NCBI RefSeq assembly: GCF_029269745.1
Contig: NZ_JARJHT010000001.1
Location: 434,001-498,000 of the forward strand
DNA from: Polluticoccus soli
GTDB lineage: Bacteria; Bacteroidota; Bacteroidia; Chitinophagales; Chitinophagaceae
Reading direction: 5' to 3'
DNA: 64,000 nucleotides
The position numbers were made by a program, and so were the translations under genes. Below the pieces are notes generated by a model. It was not told where the DNA came from. It saw nothing but the letters and a program-made list of their open reading frames with translations, and ran no database searches. Shown one piece after another: positions 27,365-35,346 of this stretch (within the stretch, counting starts at the first letter, position 1; every line of letters starts with the position of its first letter).

Positions 27365-28169
27365 TTTCGTCCTCGAATATTTTATCCTCGTTCTTAATTT
27401 TTGTCATGTTGTTCTTCTGCAGTATTTCCTTAGCCAGGTTCAGGTAGTTGGTAGCACCTGTACTCTCGGCATCATACAGCAGCGCCGGCTTACCGAAGCT
27501 TGGCGCCTCGCCCAGCTTGGTGTTGCGGTGAACTATGGTGTGGAACACAAGATCCTCGAAGTGGTTCTTGATCTCTTCCACCACCTGGTTGCTCAAACGC
27601 AGGCGACCGTCGTACATCGTCATCAGGATACCTTCTATCTGCAGCTCGGTGTTGATGCGTGTCTGCACGATCTTGATCGTGTTCAGCAGCTTGCCGAGAC
27701 CTTCAAGGGCGAAGTACTCGCACTGTACCGGTATCGCTACGCTGTCCGAAGCCGTCAGCGCGTTCACCGTTATCAGGCCCAGCGATGGCGAGCAGTCTAT
27801 GATGATGAAGTCAAACTCTTTGCGTTGTTCTTCCAGCGCGTTGCGCAGCACGTGCTCCCTGTTCGGGTGGTTGATCAGCTCTATCTCCGCACCCACCAGG
27901 TCAATGTTCGACGGCAGCAGGTACAGGTTAGGCGTTTCCGTTTCCAGTATCACCTGGTCGGCCGGCGTATCGTTCACCATGATGTCGTACAGGCCCAGCT
28001 GAATGTTCTTCAGGTCAAAGCCATTGCCCGTGGTGCTGTTCGCCTGCGGATCACCGTCTACTAGCAGCGTTTTGTACTCCAGCACTGCCAGGCTTGCCGC
28101 CAGGTTGATGGAAGTGGTCGTCTTCCCTACTCCGCCTTTCTGGTTTGCTATTGCTATTACTTTAGCCAT
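27348..28169 (-). CDS. parA: Chromosome-partitioning ATPase ParA
   Basis: A 273-residue Walker-type ATPase (Soj class, no N-terminal DNA-binding domain). The deviant Walker A KGGVGKTTT lies at residues 10-18 with the signature lysine; VDGDPQANST and FIIIDCSPSLG supply the later nucleotide-binding motifs. It moves origin regions together with ParB. It starts 44 bases after the MBL-fold hydrolase. The lack of plasmid-type features and the chromosomal neighbours point to the chromosomal copy. Confidence 0.97.
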   Translation of the reverse strand: MAKVIAIANQKGGVGKTTTSINLAASLAVLEYKTLLVDGDPQANSTTGNGFDLKNIQLGLYDIMVNDTPADQVILETETPNLYLLPSNIDLVGAEIELINHPNREHVLRNALEEQRKEFDFIIIDCSPSLGLITVNALTASDSVAIPVQCEYFALEGLGKLLNTIKIVQTRINTELQIEGILMTMYDGRLRLSNQVVEEIKNHFEDLVFHTIVHRNTKLGEAPSFGKPALLYDAESTGATNYLNLAKEILQKNNMTKIKNEDKIFEDENVADQ

Positions 28170-28213
28170 GTTGTTTTCTCCCTCGGGGGTTGTTGTGTGT
28201 TTACTCTTGTCCT

Positions 28214-28891
28214 TTACAGTTCTATCGTCTGACCCGGGTTCAGCAGCAACAGCTCCTTGCCCGCATTCTTAAATACTTCTTTCGCCTTCAAGTGGTCTAT
28301 TTTGATAGGCGGAAAACTATCGTAGTGACAGCCTACCACCTTTGTCACCTGCGCAAAGTCTGCAGCTATCGCCGCGTCCTCTGCATTCATGGTGAAGTTG
28401 CCACCAATAGGCAATACGGCAAAATCCATTTTGCCATAGCGCGGTATCAGCTGCATATCCATCGTCAGGCAGGTATCGCCGGCAAAGTAAAAGCTGCCTT
28501 CGCTGCTCTTTACTATGATGCCTGCCGCCACACCGCCATAGCTGCCATCGGGCATGCTGCTGCTGTGTGCTGCGGGTACCATGCGCACTTCGCCAAACTC
28601 AAAGCTGTGCGTGCCCAGGTTCATGCCGTGTATCTTCGGCGCGCCCTGGCCCTGTGCCCAGGCCACCACCTCGTACATGCCGATGACGGTTGCCCCTGTG
28701 CGTTTGGCTATGCTCACCAGGTCGCCCACGTGGTCGCCGTGACCGTGGCTCACCAGTATATAGTCCGCCTCAATGGCGTTCACATCTATCTTTTTGGCCA
28801 GCTCGTTGCCCGTTATGAAGGGGTCAAACAACAGCTTTTTACCTGCTACCTCTACGGCAAAGCAGGAATGCCCGTAATAAGTAAACTGCAT
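28214..28891 (-). CDS. UPF0173-type metal-dependent hydrolase (MBL fold)
   Basis: 225 residues of the metallo-beta-lactamase fold. The metal motif is SHGHGDHVGD, the first histidine pair is YYGHSCF, and the later ligands lie in AGDTCL and GCHYDSFPPI. This matches the UPF0173 group (YtkL-like), whose substrate is not known. It is the first gene of the run leading to parA, which may reflect shared transcription more than shared function. Length and motifs are normal for the group. Confidence 0.92.
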   Translation of the reverse strand: MQFTYYGHSCFAVEVAGKKLLFDPFITGNELAKKIDVNAIEADYILVSHGHGDHVGDLVSIAKRTGATVIGMYEVVAWAQGQGAPKIHGMNLGTHSFEFGEVRMVPAAHSSSMPDGSYGGVAAGIIVKSSEGSFYFAGDTCLTMDMQLIPRYGKMDFAVLPIGGNFTMNAEDAAIAADFAQVTKVVGCHYDSFPPIKIDHLKAKEVFKNAGKELLLLNPGQTIEL

Positions 28892-29027
28892 TGATTTTGA
28901 TAGTTATAAAGGGTATCTACAAAAATACTCCACTCAAACGGATTTTTAGGGTTTTGACCCCGATTGTGGAAATTATTTAGCGATGTATATAAATTTTTGT
29001 GCTGCCAGCAGTGCCGGGCAAAAAAAA

Positions 29028-29047
29028 GTCCCGGATATCCGGGACTG
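29028..29047 (-). terminator. Terminator of the cold-shock gene
   Basis: A perfect 20-bp palindrome (half-site AGTCCCGGAT) followed on the minus strand by eight T residues (complement of the A run just before 29028). It starts 22 bases after the stop codon. Confidence 0.85.
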
Positions 29048-29069
29048 TAAATGATACTCGTGAATATGA

Positions 29070-29261
29070 TTAGATAACGCGAACGTTAACTGCATTCAGA
29101 CCTTTTTGACCATTTTGTACTTCGTAAGACACCATAACGTTCTCACGGATCTCGTCGATAAGACCTGAAACGTGAACGAAGATGTCCTGACCACCTGCTG
29201 AAGGTGTGATGAAACCGAAACCTTTAGTTTCATTGAAGAATTTTACTTTACCTTCTTGCAT
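29070..29261 (-). CDS. Cold-shock domain protein
   Basis: 63 residues, one OB-fold cold-shock domain. The RNA-binding motifs RNP1 (KGFGFI) and RNP2 (DIFVH) are intact. It acts as an RNA chaperone that melts secondary structure. The gene is monocistronic with a strong promoter at 29291-29321 and a terminator at 29028-29047, which suggests high expression. The predicted leader is only about 20-25 nt, far shorter than the thermosensing leader of E. coli cspA, so regulation of that type is unlikely. Confidence 0.95.
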   Translation of the reverse strand: MQEGKVKFFNETKGFGFITPSAGGQDIFVHVSGLIDEIRENVMVSYEVQNGQKGLNAVNVRVI

Positions 29262-29290
29262 TGTATTGTATTGAAAAAATTAATAAAGAG

Positions 29291-29321
29291 CGAAGGTACA
29301 GAAAAACATTAAGAAAATCAA
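29291..29321 (-). promoter_or_regulatory. Promoter of the cold-shock gene
   Basis: Read on the minus strand: TTG (29319-29321), a 20-nt A/T-rich spacer, then TACCTTCG (29291-29298), 7 of 8 to TAnnTTTG. Confidence 0.6.
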
Positions 29322-29380
29322 TAAAATATTTTGGATGCCGGCGCAGGGATAGAAATTGGGCGGAGGCGACAAGTTACATC

Positions 29381-31021
29381 TTACCGCTCAATCAATATTT
29401 TCCTGGTAAAACTAGCTTTAGGCGTTTGCAACCTGAGCATGTAAATTCCGTTCAGGTAATGACTGCAATCTATGGTTAGATTGCCTTGTTTAGATGAAGA
29501 GTGATACTGCTGTTGAAATATCATCCGGCCCGATAGGTCATATAGTTCGACGATGCAGCCATCAAGCAGAGGTTCGGATCCAGCAATATTTATGCGATCG
29601 GCAGCGGGGTTGGGATATATCGAGATTTTTTCGTCAACCTGCCCAGCCTCCACAATTCGCAAAGACGTGCAATAAGTATTAATGGCCAGCGTGTCCCGAC
29701 TTTGAAAAAGATAAATAGGTATTGCTTCAATATTGGTAGGTTGCTCCACAAGGTTTTCAGGCTGGCTTTTCATGGCAACAGGGCTCGAAGTGGTGTTTGC
29801 GACAGAATCAAAGCAGCTGCTGTTACCAGCTTTGTCGGTCTTTACCAGGTAAATATCCCTGTCAAACGTTTTATCCCGTTTCGAGCCCGCGAACAGGTAG
29901 CCATTATCCTTCGCAATACTGACAGAAAGGAACTCGGCGTCAAGACTATCGGGATTATACAGTTTCGCCCATGCGAGGCTTCCATCTGCATTTGTTTTTA
30001 CACCCCAGGCCTGGCCGTAATCATTGTTCGATTTGTACCAGATCCCCGCTATAACGAACCCCGAATCGGGCGCCTGCTGCAGATCACAAACTTCCTCATC
30101 ATTGGGGCTGCCATATCTATGGCTCCATTGTATTGTTCCGGAAGAATCAGCTTTCACCAAAACGACCTCATTCTTGCCAAAGTTATAATTACTATGACCC
30201 GCCATAATAATACCGCCGTCATATGTAGCAGCCACGGTACTCGCCCCATCGAAGTTGTCTTCATTAGATGCAGGGCCTATCGCCTTCGCCCAGTTTAACT
30301 TTCCGGTCGGCGACAGCTTTACCAATAACATATCCTTATTAGTGGTATCAGGATCATCTGTGTAGCCAGCCATGATAATACTGCCATCGCTCAACTCACA
30401 CAGATCGCGGATGATATCCTCCCCCGGCCCGCCAAGCCGCGTGGTCCAAACGGTATCGCCCATGGGGTTGACCTTTAATACATAGATCTCATAGCCGTTG
30501 TTATTGTTATAGTCATATATATGGCCCGCCATCACATAGCAACTGTCTTTTGTCCCCAGCACGGTTAGCAATGAGTTGCTGTTAGCGAAAATATTAGTAT
30601 AAGCATACTCATTAGCCCAACTAATAGCCCCCAATGAATCAAGCTTAACGGCAAATCCACGATATATGCTATTGCTGAATGAACCCACACCGAGAAGGCC
30701 GCCGTCACTGGTGGGCGTGCTTTTCTCAAAGTATTCCCTGAGGGGGGAATCATACTGCCGGTACCAAAGGGTGTCTCCCAGAGCAGTAAGTCTCAATGCA
30801 AAAGCGCCTTTGTTTAGCTTATCGCAACTCCCTGTCAACAGGTAGTCTCCATTCGACAGCGTATGACAAGTGACAGCTCCTTCTGAACTATCCCGGATAC
30901 CATAAGTCTTCTGAAAAATAGCGACCTGGGCATTTGAAAATACCGGCAGAAGCGCAAATAGGAAACCTGCTATTAATGCAAACAGGTTGGAAAAAAAAGA
31001 TCTCATCGATAAGGAAGGCAT
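29381..31021 (-). CDS. Secreted repeat protein with C-terminal T9SS sorting domain
   Basis: 546 residues from the ATG at 31021; the ATG at 31006 (MRSFFSNLFALIAGFLFALL) is an equally good start, and both give a signal peptide cut after SNAQ. The middle is made of repeats of about 50 residues with motifs such as DGGIIMAGHSNYNFG and SDGSIIMAGYTDDPDTT, the pattern of Kelch/beta-propeller-like T9SS cargo. The last ~80 residues are a type A sorting domain (YPNPAADRINIAG ... YLNGIYMLRLQT ... TRKILIER), so it crosses the outer membrane by the type IX system. The binding target is unknown. Confidence 0.88.
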   Translation of the reverse strand: MPSLSMRSFFSNLFALIAGFLFALLPVFSNAQVAIFQKTYGIRDSSEGAVTCHTLSNGDYLLTGSCDKLNKGAFALRLTALGDTLWYRQYDSPLREYFEKSTPTSDGGLLGVGSFSNSIYRGFAVKLDSLGAISWANEYAYTNIFANSNSLLTVLGTKDSCYVMAGHIYDYNNNNGYEIYVLKVNPMGDTVWTTRLGGPGEDIIRDLCELSDGSIIMAGYTDDPDTTNKDMLLVKLSPTGKLNWAKAIGPASNEDNFDGASTVAATYDGGIIMAGHSNYNFGKNEVVLVKADSSGTIQWSHRYGSPNDEEVCDLQQAPDSGFVIAGIWYKSNNDYGQAWGVKTNADGSLAWAKLYNPDSLDAEFLSVSIAKDNGYLFAGSKRDKTFDRDIYLVKTDKAGNSSCFDSVANTTSSPVAMKSQPENLVEQPTNIEAIPIYLFQSRDTLAINTYCTSLRIVEAGQVDEKISIYPNPAADRINIAGSEPLLDGCIVELYDLSGRMIFQQQYHSSSKQGNLTIDCSHYLNGIYMLRLQTPKASFTRKILIER

Positions 31022-31061
31022 GATACGATACAAGATAGTGTTTTTTGAAAAACCCGTTCGG

Positions 31062-31115
31062 CATAGTCTCCGACTACGTCGCCCCGACAACTTATCTCCC
31101 AATTGGCGTTTTTTA
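31062..31115 (+). repeat. Dispersed repeat fragment C (divergent)
   Basis: Shares the blocks GACTACGTC, ATCTCCC and ATT-GC, in the same order and spacing, with the second part of repeat copy A (31785-31836). It lies upstream of the T9SS cargo gene. Confidence 0.4.
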
Positions 31116-31239
31116 CTAAAAACAATTCCGTATGATAGTACATTGGCAAAACTGCCAAAAGAAACTGGCTGCGTTGCGGGGTTCAATTAGGTTAGCCAGG
31201 CCTGCAGTGCCAACTTTGTGAACTGAAAATCTGCCAGCC

Positions 31240-31716
31240 ATGCACTCATTCCATTTACTCACCGCGGTTACATTGTTGATGATTGTTGCATCCTGCTCCA
31301 AGGATCCGTTGACACCTAAACCCACCTATCCGGCGCCAGGTACATGGCAGGTAGACGATACTGCCTTCAGAGCACGACAGTCTAAATGGTATCGTAATTA
31401 CGACTCGTTGGATGTTATTGTCTTCTCTATTGATACGCTTACAGAAACCAGTGTGAATATTCAATTTTTCAAACGGCCGACCGGCACCGACACCTTCAAA
31501 CTGGTAAACCAGCCTGATAGCGAAAACGAGGCTGCTATCGACGAATGGCAACAGAACGCCGGCCACTCCGGAACACGAGATGAATTGGGAGGAACACTTT
31601 ACGTTACCGAGCAAAACGGGAAACTAACTTTCAAAGCTTCGAACGTCGAATTGCGACATTACACCTTTGTAGTCGACTACAATGTAACCTGCTCACTTAA
31701 CCTGACGGAGTTTTGA
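31240..31716 (+). CDS. Small lipoprotein of unknown function
   Basis: 158 residues. The signal peptide ends in a lipobox (MIVASCSKD), so the mature N-terminal cysteine is lipidated and the protein is probably in the outer membrane. The mature part (for example GTWQVDDTAFRARQSKWYRN) looks like a small beta-sandwich; no family recognised. The stop codon lies inside a noncoding repeat unit (31711-31784) that occurs again at 33355-33428. Confidence 0.75.
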   Translation: MHSFHLLTAVTLLMIVASCSKDPLTPKPTYPAPGTWQVDDTAFRARQSKWYRNYDSLDVIVFSIDTLTETSVNIQFFKRPTGTDTFKLVNQPDSENEAAIDEWQQNAGHSGTRDELGGTLYVTEQNGKLTFKASNVELRHYTFVVDYNVTCSLNLTEF

Positions 31717-31836
31717 TACATGCGTTCCGCGACACAAATATGCCGACACACAAACCAACTCTACATACTTGCGCCAGCCTGGGGAGCTTCTGACTACGTC
31801 CCTCCAGCAAATCTCCCGATTTGCATTATCTTCATG
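31711..31836 (+). repeat. Dispersed repeat copy A
   Basis: The first 74 bases (31711-31784) match 33355-33428 at about 62 of 74 positions by hand alignment; most differences are transitions. The distal part includes GCAAATC-TCCC-GATTTGC, a 7-bp palindrome. It starts at the lipoprotein stop codon and runs up to the start of the membrane gene at 31853. Confidence 0.65.
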
Positions 31837-31852
31837 CAATAGCCACACCTAC

Positions 31853-32770
31853 ATGAATCCTGTAATATTCAACTGTGCTCTTCTGTACATATTGGTCATC
31901 CTTATGTCTTTATTCCAATCAAGATTTCGATTGATAAAAGATAACCCTGTTGCATATTTTCTTTTGCTTTTTATAACACCTCTCATGGTATTTGGGAAAG
32001 CAAAAAAGGTGGACACCTGGACCGAACTTACTGGATTAGAAATCGTGGGTTATACATTGGTAATGTCTTACATGAATTGCAAGCGCGTACTTCCTAAAAT
32101 AAATGAAGGTTATATTTATGCATATACACTCTTTCATTGGTATTTGCTTTATGACAGCTTACAACTTAAAGGATTTAATTTCATTCTTACAACGGTTACA
32201 ATATTGTCTGTTTTCCCAACTTTTTTGATCATTAAGAACTGCTTGCAACACAAGGCACTTACGACTAAAGAGAAAGCCGCTCTATTCTATTGGTTCGTAT
32301 TCACAGTAGTATTTACGTATGCAGACCAGGTGGCTTTGGACATTATAAGCCCGATACTGACCTACAATGAAATTAGTGGCTATGGCGTCATTCTAATATT
32401 AATGTCGGCTGCACAACTTTACTTTCTTTCAACATTTGTCTCATTGCTATTTATTGGCATGCCGTGGACGCACATGGAGCGCGGCGCCCGAAATGTTAAG
32501 GCGGCGTGGAGAAGTGCATTACGAGACTGGCGAGCTATTCTTCGGCACAAGCTAGGCCACTATATAGAATACCAGATATCGCCGTTTCAATTAGTACTAA
32601 TCACCATCGTCTCGTTGATCTTGTTTTACTGCGACCACACTTACGGATTAAGATCTGAACTTATTGTTGTCTACACACTGGTGTTGCCGATAATATTCTT
32701 CTACTTTAAGTTAACTCCAGACGAGAACATTACAAAACCTGAGATTCCACAAGAGACCCCGATTTCCTGA
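31853..32770 (+). CDS. Multi-pass membrane protein of unknown function
   Basis: 305 residues from the ATG at 31853 (MNPVIFNCALLYILVILMS); an earlier in-frame start would lie in the repeat. Seven or eight membrane helices are visible, with a hydrophilic basic loop around residues 195-225 (MERGARNVKAAWRSALRDWR). I recognise no family. The coding sequence is visibly richer in A/T than its neighbours, and the gene is flanked by two copies of a noncoding repeat, which together suggest a separate evolutionary origin. It converges on the small membrane gene at 32790. Confidence 0.7.
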   Translation: MNPVIFNCALLYILVILMSLFQSRFRLIKDNPVAYFLLLFITPLMVFGKAKKVDTWTELTGLEIVGYTLVMSYMNCKRVLPKINEGYIYAYTLFHWYLLYDSLQLKGFNFILTTVTILSVFPTFLIIKNCLQHKALTTKEKAALFYWFVFTVVFTYADQVALDIISPILTYNEISGYGVILILMSAAQLYFLSTFVSLLFIGMPWTHMERGARNVKAAWRSALRDWRAILRHKLGHYIEYQISPFQLVLITIVSLILFYCDHTYGLRSELIVVYTLVLPIIFFYFKLTPDENITKPEIPQETPIS

Positions 32771-32784
32771 GTTTGCAACTCAGG
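32766..32784. terminator. Hairpin between two convergent membrane genes
   Basis: CCTGAGTT-TGC-AACTCAGG, a perfect 8-bp stem that includes the stop codon of the plus-strand gene. No T run follows, so it is a weak terminator or a dispersed palindrome; its core GTTTGCAACTCAG recurs at 37574-37586. Confidence 0.4.
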
Positions 32785-32789
32785 ACTAA

Positions 32790-33248
32790 CTACACTGCCT
32801 TTGCACGCCGTGGAAAGAAATGTAAAGAGAAGAATGCGACAAAAAACCAACCTGTCAGGATCAATGTGATGTTAGGTATCTGTTTGGTCACTTCTTCCGC
32901 ATCGAGCGTAACCGTTACCGTTTCCGACAGATCGCCATGAAAAGAAAGGAGCAATAACATTATCCCGGTAACTACACCGATCACCGGAATTAACGGCCGG
33001 CTCCGCCACCAGTTGTTCACAGTTGCATTTAGTCGTATCGGCAGTCCAACCAAGTAGCAAGCAAAAATGGTGGCTGCTGAATATATAACTGCCAATATCG
33101 GCTGAATAAAAAGCAGACCTGCCATATGTATCATATCGGCTTCTCCACCATCTAAAACCGCAAACACCATGTACACGACAAACAACACGGCAAAGGTCAC
33201 CGCTACTTGTATGAACATTATGGAAATCGGCAGGAACTTGCGGAACAT
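32790..33248 (-). CDS. Small membrane protein of unknown function
   Basis: 152 residues with four predicted membrane helices (for example FIQVAVTFAVLFVVYMVFAVL and LIPVIGVVTGIMLLLLSF), with the final one followed by the basic tail FFPRRAKAV. No family recognised. It faces the membrane gene at 31853 with 19 bases between the stops, and the noncoding repeat copy B lies about 105 bases upstream of its start. Confidence 0.65.
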   Translation of the reverse strand: MFRKFLPISIMFIQVAVTFAVLFVVYMVFAVLDGGEADMIHMAGLLFIQPILAVIYSAATIFACYLVGLPIRLNATVNNWWRSRPLIPVIGVVTGIMLLLLSFHGDLSETVTVTLDAEEVTKQIPNITLILTGWFFVAFFSLHFFPRRAKAV

Positions 33249-33354
33249 GCGCCTGAAAGTACGCTAAGACGAGCTATCGACAAAACACCCAGACGCCCCC
33301 ATGCTAGCGCAAGCATGCAGCGTAGCCTTGACGCGCTGCGTACTTGTGCCTGTG

Positions 33355-33428
33355 TTTTGATACGTACGTTCCGCGGCACAAGTATACTGACGCACAAACC
33401 AACCCCACATACTGGCGCCAGCCAAGGG
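33355..33428 (+). repeat. Dispersed repeat copy B
   Basis: Imperfect copy of 31711-31784. Just upstream, the stretch CTGCGT-ACTT-CCTG before TTTTGATAC also resembles the last codons of the lipoprotein gene before copy A, so copy B could be the remnant of a duplicated lipoprotein gene end. Confidence 0.65.
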
Positions 33429-33481
33429 CAATCAATAAAACGTTGTTCTGTGAACAGAATTCAGCGCATCGCTGTCTCACA

Positions 33482-33730
33482 CTAGCTCAGCAACCCGCCT
33501 GAGGGGGTTTCGTTATCTGCACCGTAGGTTGTCAGGCTGACAGACACGATTGTGCCTTTGTGAATTTCGATAAGGCCCCTGTTCTTTAATTCGGCAAGCA
33601 ATACAAGCACATCATCCTGCGGTATTGCCAACTCATCGGCAATAGCTGACACCGGAACACGCGGACGTGAAGTGAGCGTGCGGGGACTAAGCCGGCGTAT
33701 CGTGTCGAATATTTCTACACTGGTTATCAT
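33482..33730 (-). CDS. Small winged-helix-like protein
   Basis: 82 residues. The segment VPVSAIADELAIPQDDVLVL followed by LAELKNRGLIEIHKGTIVSV reads as helix-turn-helix plus wing, the MarR/DprA-C-terminal-like arrangement. It may bind DNA or act as a protein adaptor. A similar smaller protein is encoded at 46774-46962. No neighbour gives a clue to the target. There is no partner on the same transcript except possibly the pair at 33782-34349 upstream of it. Confidence 0.6.
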   Translation of the reverse strand: MITSVEIFDTIRRLSPRTLTSRPRVPVSAIADELAIPQDDVLVLLAELKNRGLIEIHKGTIVSVSLTTYGADNETPSGGLLS

Positions 33731-33781
33731 TTTGTGCTTTTTTTAAGATGAGTATCCTTCCTTCAAATTTCTACCGGCAGA

Positions 33782-34009
33782 TCAATAAAAGCTGATAAAT
33801 GCATCTTCTTCCTTATCCTCTTCCGGCAAATGAAGAGGCACTTTTGCGAAGGGCTGCAGGTATAGCGGCACAGACTGCAGCTGACAAAGCTGTTGCTGTT
33901 CGAGCATCGCCCCAAAAAAAACATCATTCAGATGCTGAACATTCAGCTGAACCTGCTCGTTGTTGTGGCGGCAGGTAAATGCTGTAATAAAAGCCGGTAT
34001 CGCGTTCAT
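33782..34009 (-). CDS. Small protein of unknown function
   Basis: 75 residues from the ATG at 34009 (MNAIPAFITAFTCRHNNEQ); the frame runs further upstream but would overlap the previous gene. It is acidic at the C-terminus (PEEDKEEDAFISFY) and has no signal peptide or membrane helix. It starts 10 bases after the end of the gene at 34020-34349, so the two are probably one operon. No family recognised. Confidence 0.55.
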   Translation of the reverse strand: MNAIPAFITAFTCRHNNEQVQLNVQHLNDVFFGAMLEQQQLCQLQSVPLYLQPFAKVPLHLPEEDKEEDAFISFY

Positions 34010-34019
34010 GTTTTTTGTT

Positions 34020-34349
34020 TTAGTTAATATCCTGGAGTATCTGTTTGATATACCCCTCATACTCTATTCTAAATAATTTGTTGATCCTGCATGCTTCAAA
34101 AAGTGCTTCGATATTCCCTGACACAAGTTCGCCGGCGGTGAGTATGGCAGCAACGTCCGGATTTAGCTCTATCCAGCGCATTTTCAAACGATGGTCTCTG
34201 AGGAAAGTGATCACCATCTCACATTTATGGTAGGGTGGTTTATGCATCAGGCTTCTCTTAATATCGTGCACCTCTGCCGTTACTTCAGGAAAATTGTCAA
34301 ATGTAAATCGTCCACCATCGGCTATCACATAGCGTTTGCTTAGGATCAT
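34020..34349 (-). CDS. Small cytoplasmic protein of unknown function
   Basis: 109 residues, soluble, mixed alpha/beta by composition. Segments such as VAAILTAGELVSGNIEALFEA suggest helices; the N-terminal half (GGRFTFDNFPEVTAEVHDI) is strand-like. No catalytic pattern or known family is apparent. It leads a two-gene unit with 33782-34009. No strong terminator follows that unit. Confidence 0.6.
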   Translation of the reverse strand: MILSKRYVIADGGRFTFDNFPEVTAEVHDIKRSLMHKPPYHKCEMVITFLRDHRLKMRWIELNPDVAAILTAGELVSGNIEALFEACRINKLFRIEYEGYIKQILQDIN

Positions 34350-34512
34350 ACTGGAAATATTAAATGCAGGAGGTGCTAAGAGAAGGCTAAGAAGGATAGC
34401 TTACAGCTGCAGGTGAATATTGAAGGTACGCCCTATTTACCCAAAAAGACATTAAGTTTTCGAAACACGCATTTTTCCCATGCTGGGACTGCCATGCGGT
34501 TTGCATAACTTA

Positions 34513-35052
34513 TTACTTGCTAGCGTTCCTATACTCGTTGCGTATCCACATCTTTATTTCAAGGTCGCTGGCAGCGCGCACAAAATCGTACGGAATAGGA
34601 TGACTGTCAACAAATGCCAGGGCTGAGTTATCATCTATCCCCATTATCCTGCCCACCACTTCGGCATTGTACCTGATGCTGGTAAACCGCTGCCGCTCAT
34701 CGGCCGCAAGCATGGCCGAAAACTTCTTAAGCTTTTTCTTTTTGCCCGACACCCACATGGCAAATGCCGACACGCCACCATCCAGGGATATACCAACTTG
34801 TCCGGGTGTTCCGAACAATTGAGGTTCGGCATGGGTAGCAGCGTCCTTCAGGGCTTTTCTGTATATGGTGCGCTTCAGCGCTGAATCTTTTTTGAACTTC
34901 GCCATATCCGTCAGCACCTCCACCTCTTTCAACTCTATCATGCGTTTAGAAAGCGGTGTGTCGGCTACCTGCATGCTGTCAACCTGCTGGGCATACACTG
35001 CCCTGCCCCCAAAAAGGAGCATCAACAGCAGCAACAGGCAAAACCTCTTCAT
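34513..35052 (-). CDS. Secreted protein of unknown function
   Basis: 179 residues from the ATG at 35052 (MKRFCLLLLLMLLFGGRAVYAQ), which gives a signal peptide cut after YAQ; the longer frame to 35163 has no good start and includes an inverted repeat. The mature part carries a lysine-rich stretch (SGKKKKLKKFSAML) and ends in a helix (AASDLEIKMWIRNEYRNASK). It resembles short periplasmic proteins of Bacteroidota that have no assigned role. Stands alone on its strand. Confidence 0.75.
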   Translation of the reverse strand: MKRFCLLLLLMLLFGGRAVYAQQVDSMQVADTPLSKRMIELKEVEVLTDMAKFKKDSALKRTIYRKALKDAATHAEPQLFGTPGQVGISLDGGVSAFAMWVSGKKKKLKKFSAMLAADERQRFTSIRYNAEVVGRIMGIDDNSALAFVDSHPIPYDFVRAASDLEIKMWIRNEYRNASK

Positions 35053-35125
35053 GCGGCAAAAATAGGCGCGGCAAGAACCACCAGTGCTATATGTATTGTT
35101 AAAGGTTTGTGTGCCAGAATTCCGC

Positions 35126-35198
35126 CGTTGTTGGTGTTCTTCACCAACAACGATACAGGTCAACAGTCACATCCCGCACCATCGCTGGTGAAGAACAC
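35126..35198. repeat. Overlapping inverted repeats that could form alternative hairpins
   Basis: Hairpin 1: CGTTGTTGGTG (35126-35136) with CACCAACAACG (35142-35152). Hairpin 2: GTGTTCTTCACCA (35134-35146) with TGGTGAAGAACAC (35186-35198). They share bases 35134-35146, so both cannot form at once. Confidence 0.6.
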
Positions 35199-35246
35199 AC
35201 AATGATGGCGGGTTTAGGACAATCGCACCGTTAGGAGAAAAAGTTG

Positions 35247-35254
35247 TATATTTG
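35247..35254 (+). promoter_or_regulatory. Orphan -7 promoter element
   Basis: TATATTTG is an exact TAnnTTTG match, with no clear -33 box. It points into a region with no conventional gene until 35601. Confidence 0.35.
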
Positions 35255-35300
35255 CAATTATAAACCTTAAACTATGCACACGCAGCACCGCCGCATTTCA

Positions 35301-35346
35301 GGGAGATATCTCACTTCGCTGTGCTTCGTTCGATATGACGGGGTGG
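35301..35346 (+). repeat. REP-like palindromic segment
   Basis: The block holds GATATC ... CTTCGCTGTGCTTCG ... CGATATGACG, the style of short dispersed repeats seen in intergenic regions of Bacteroidota and other phyla. Only one copy is present in this window. Confidence 0.35.
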
